Under the pieces are notes generated by a model, which searched no databases, was not told the DNA's origin, and worked only from the letters and a program-made list of their open reading frames with translations. DNA of 64,000 nucleotides from a bacterium. GTDB taxonomy: Bacteria > Krumholzibacteriota > Krumholzibacteriia > LZORAL124-64-63. The stretch spans positions 124,001 to 188,000 of the forward strand of contig JADJCK010000003.1 in assembly GCA_016703265.1 (NCBI GenBank). Reading direction: 5' to 3'. The position numbers and the translations under genes are program-made. Below are positions 63,239 to 64,000 of this stretch, one piece after another; within the stretch, counting starts at the first letter, position 1; each line of letters begins with the position of its first letter.

Positions 63239-63267
63239 ACGTTAGCCCGGTGCCGGGAGACTGTCAA
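63239..63267 (-). promoter_or_regulatory. Sigma70-like promoter of the thiamin operon
   Basis: TTGACA (63267-63262) and TAACGT (63244-63239) on the minus strand with an ideal 17-base spacer. Transcription would start near 63232, right at the 5' end of the riboswitch P1 helix, which supports both calls. Confidence 0.75.
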
Positions 63268-63396
63268 CCGGCGCCCCCGATACGACACCGGAACTGCCCC
63301 GTATACAGATGGTCACGATTATGTTACAGTCAGCCTCTGGTCCCGACGCCGCCCGACACGGCGCCCGGAGACCCGGAAAGGCAAGCCGACGACGGG

Positions 63397-64000
63397 ATGC
63401 GGTGCACCCACCAGCGTGTCCTCATCGCCCTGTTGCTCCTGGGACTGTCCGCCGCGGACCGGTCCGTGGCGCAGCCCGCACCCGCGCGCCCGGGGGACGA
63501 CGACCGCGGCCGCCTGGAGTTCGTCTTCCTGCCCGCCGGTTCGTTCCTGATGGGCAGCCCCGACTACGAATGGGGCAGCCGCAACGACGAGCAGCAGCAT
63601 CCCGTCACCATCACCCGGCGCTTCTTCCTCGGTAAATACGAAGTGACGCAGGCCCAGTGGATGGCCGTCACGGGCAGCAATCCCAGCTTCCTCTACGACT
63701 GTCCCGACTGCCCGGTGGAGAACATCACCTGGTACGAGGCCGTGCAGTTCTGCAATGCGCTGTCGAAGACGCTGGGGTTCGATCCGGCCTACACGATCCG
63801 CGACACGCTCGTGGCCTGGAACCCGGCAGCCGACGGCATCCGGCTGCCGACAGAGGCCGAATGGGAATACGCCTGTCGCGCCGGCACCGGCTCCGTCTTC
63901 AACACCGGCGACTGCCTGACCACCGACCAGGCCAACTACCTGGGCTACGATCCGCAGAAGGGCTGCAGCAAGGGGCTGTGGCGGGGCCAGGCCGTGGATG
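63397..64000 (+). CDS. Secreted formylglycine-generating-enzyme (SUMF1) family protein, right end truncated
   Basis: 201 codons to the edge. A signal peptide (MRCTHQRVLIALLLLGLSAADRSVAQ) precedes an FGE-sulfatase domain (PF03781): EFVFLPAGSFLMGSPDYEWGSRNDEQQHPVTITRRFFLGKYEVTQAQW, PVENITWYEAVQFCNALSK and GIRLPTEAEWEYACRAGTG are textbook family segments. Members include true sulfatase-activating enzymes and many ergothioneine-type or structural relatives; the C-terminal half with the catalytic cysteines lies beyond the window. ATG at 63397 has no strong ribosome binding site. Confidence 0.88.
   Translation, partial: MRCTHQRVLIALLLLGLSAADRSVAQPAPARPGDDDRGRLEFVFLPAGSFLMGSPDYEWGSRNDEQQHPVTITRRFFLGKYEVTQAQWMAVTGSNPSFLYDCPDCPVENITWYEAVQFCNALSKTLGFDPAYTIRDTLVAWNPAADGIRLPTEAEWEYACRAGTGSVFNTGDCLTTDQANYLGYDPQKGCSKGLWRGQAVD

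Overview
The window is very GC-rich, densely coded bacterial DNA. Several secreted proteins end in a FlgD-type Ig-like C-terminal domain (an NPFNP..V..Y.L core followed by F/VDVRG...V...L..G...W.G.D..G...A.G.Y), which is typical of uncultured FCB-superphylum lineages such as Eisenbacteria or Krumholzibacteriota. That placement is inference from gene content and style, with no marker-gene test. No rRNA, tRNA, CRISPR array, prophage or transposase was seen.

Layout. 1-4.7 kb (minus): the 5' part of an AddB-like recombination nuclease, a secreted serine hydrolase and a small membrane protein. 4.8-14.2 kb (plus): a membrane Ser/Thr kinase, a secreted M16 peptidase, a tautomerase and an unusual 1173-residue ClpA/ClpB-like double AAA+ protein whose C-terminus is a class-I release factor (RF2-like) lacking the GGQ domain. 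14.2-18.7 kb (minus): an S41 peptidase gene broken by three frameshifts at its active site, and a large secreted protein. 19.2-30.4 kb (plus): a compact ten-gene haem operon, hemC-D-B-L-E-N-H-Y-(HemX/CcsA-like)-hemA, covering every step from glutamyl-tRNA to protohaem. 30.4-37.8 kb (minus): sufC-B-D-S-U plus a DUF59 (SufT-like) gene for Fe-S assembly, then a TPR membrane protein. 38-43.6 kb: a secreted protein, then on the plus strand a membrane-fused spermidine-synthase-like protein and an overlapping MFS transporter. 43.6-58 kb: accessory region with a lipoprotein, a DUF222/HNH endonuclease, propeller proteins, a TPR-CHAT protein, small membrane proteins and a dispersed palindromic repeat family. 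58.1-63.3 kb (minus): a thiamin operon (TonB receptor, thiamin pyrophosphokinase, SSS-family transporter, DUF2871 protein) preceded by a sigma70-like promoter, a complete TPP riboswitch and an intrinsic terminator. The right edge cuts a secreted formylglycine-generating-enzyme-family gene.

How genes work together. Haem genes are chained by short gaps or overlapping stop/start codons and include both an oxygen-independent step (HemN) and an oxygen-dependent-type oxidase (HemY). The suf genes likewise overlap by a few bases and supply Fe-S clusters, including the one HemN needs. The riboswitch operon imports and phosphorylates thiamin. The most novel item is the AAA+/release-factor fusion, with the riboswitch-linked SSS and DUF2871 genes and the palindromic repeat family next.
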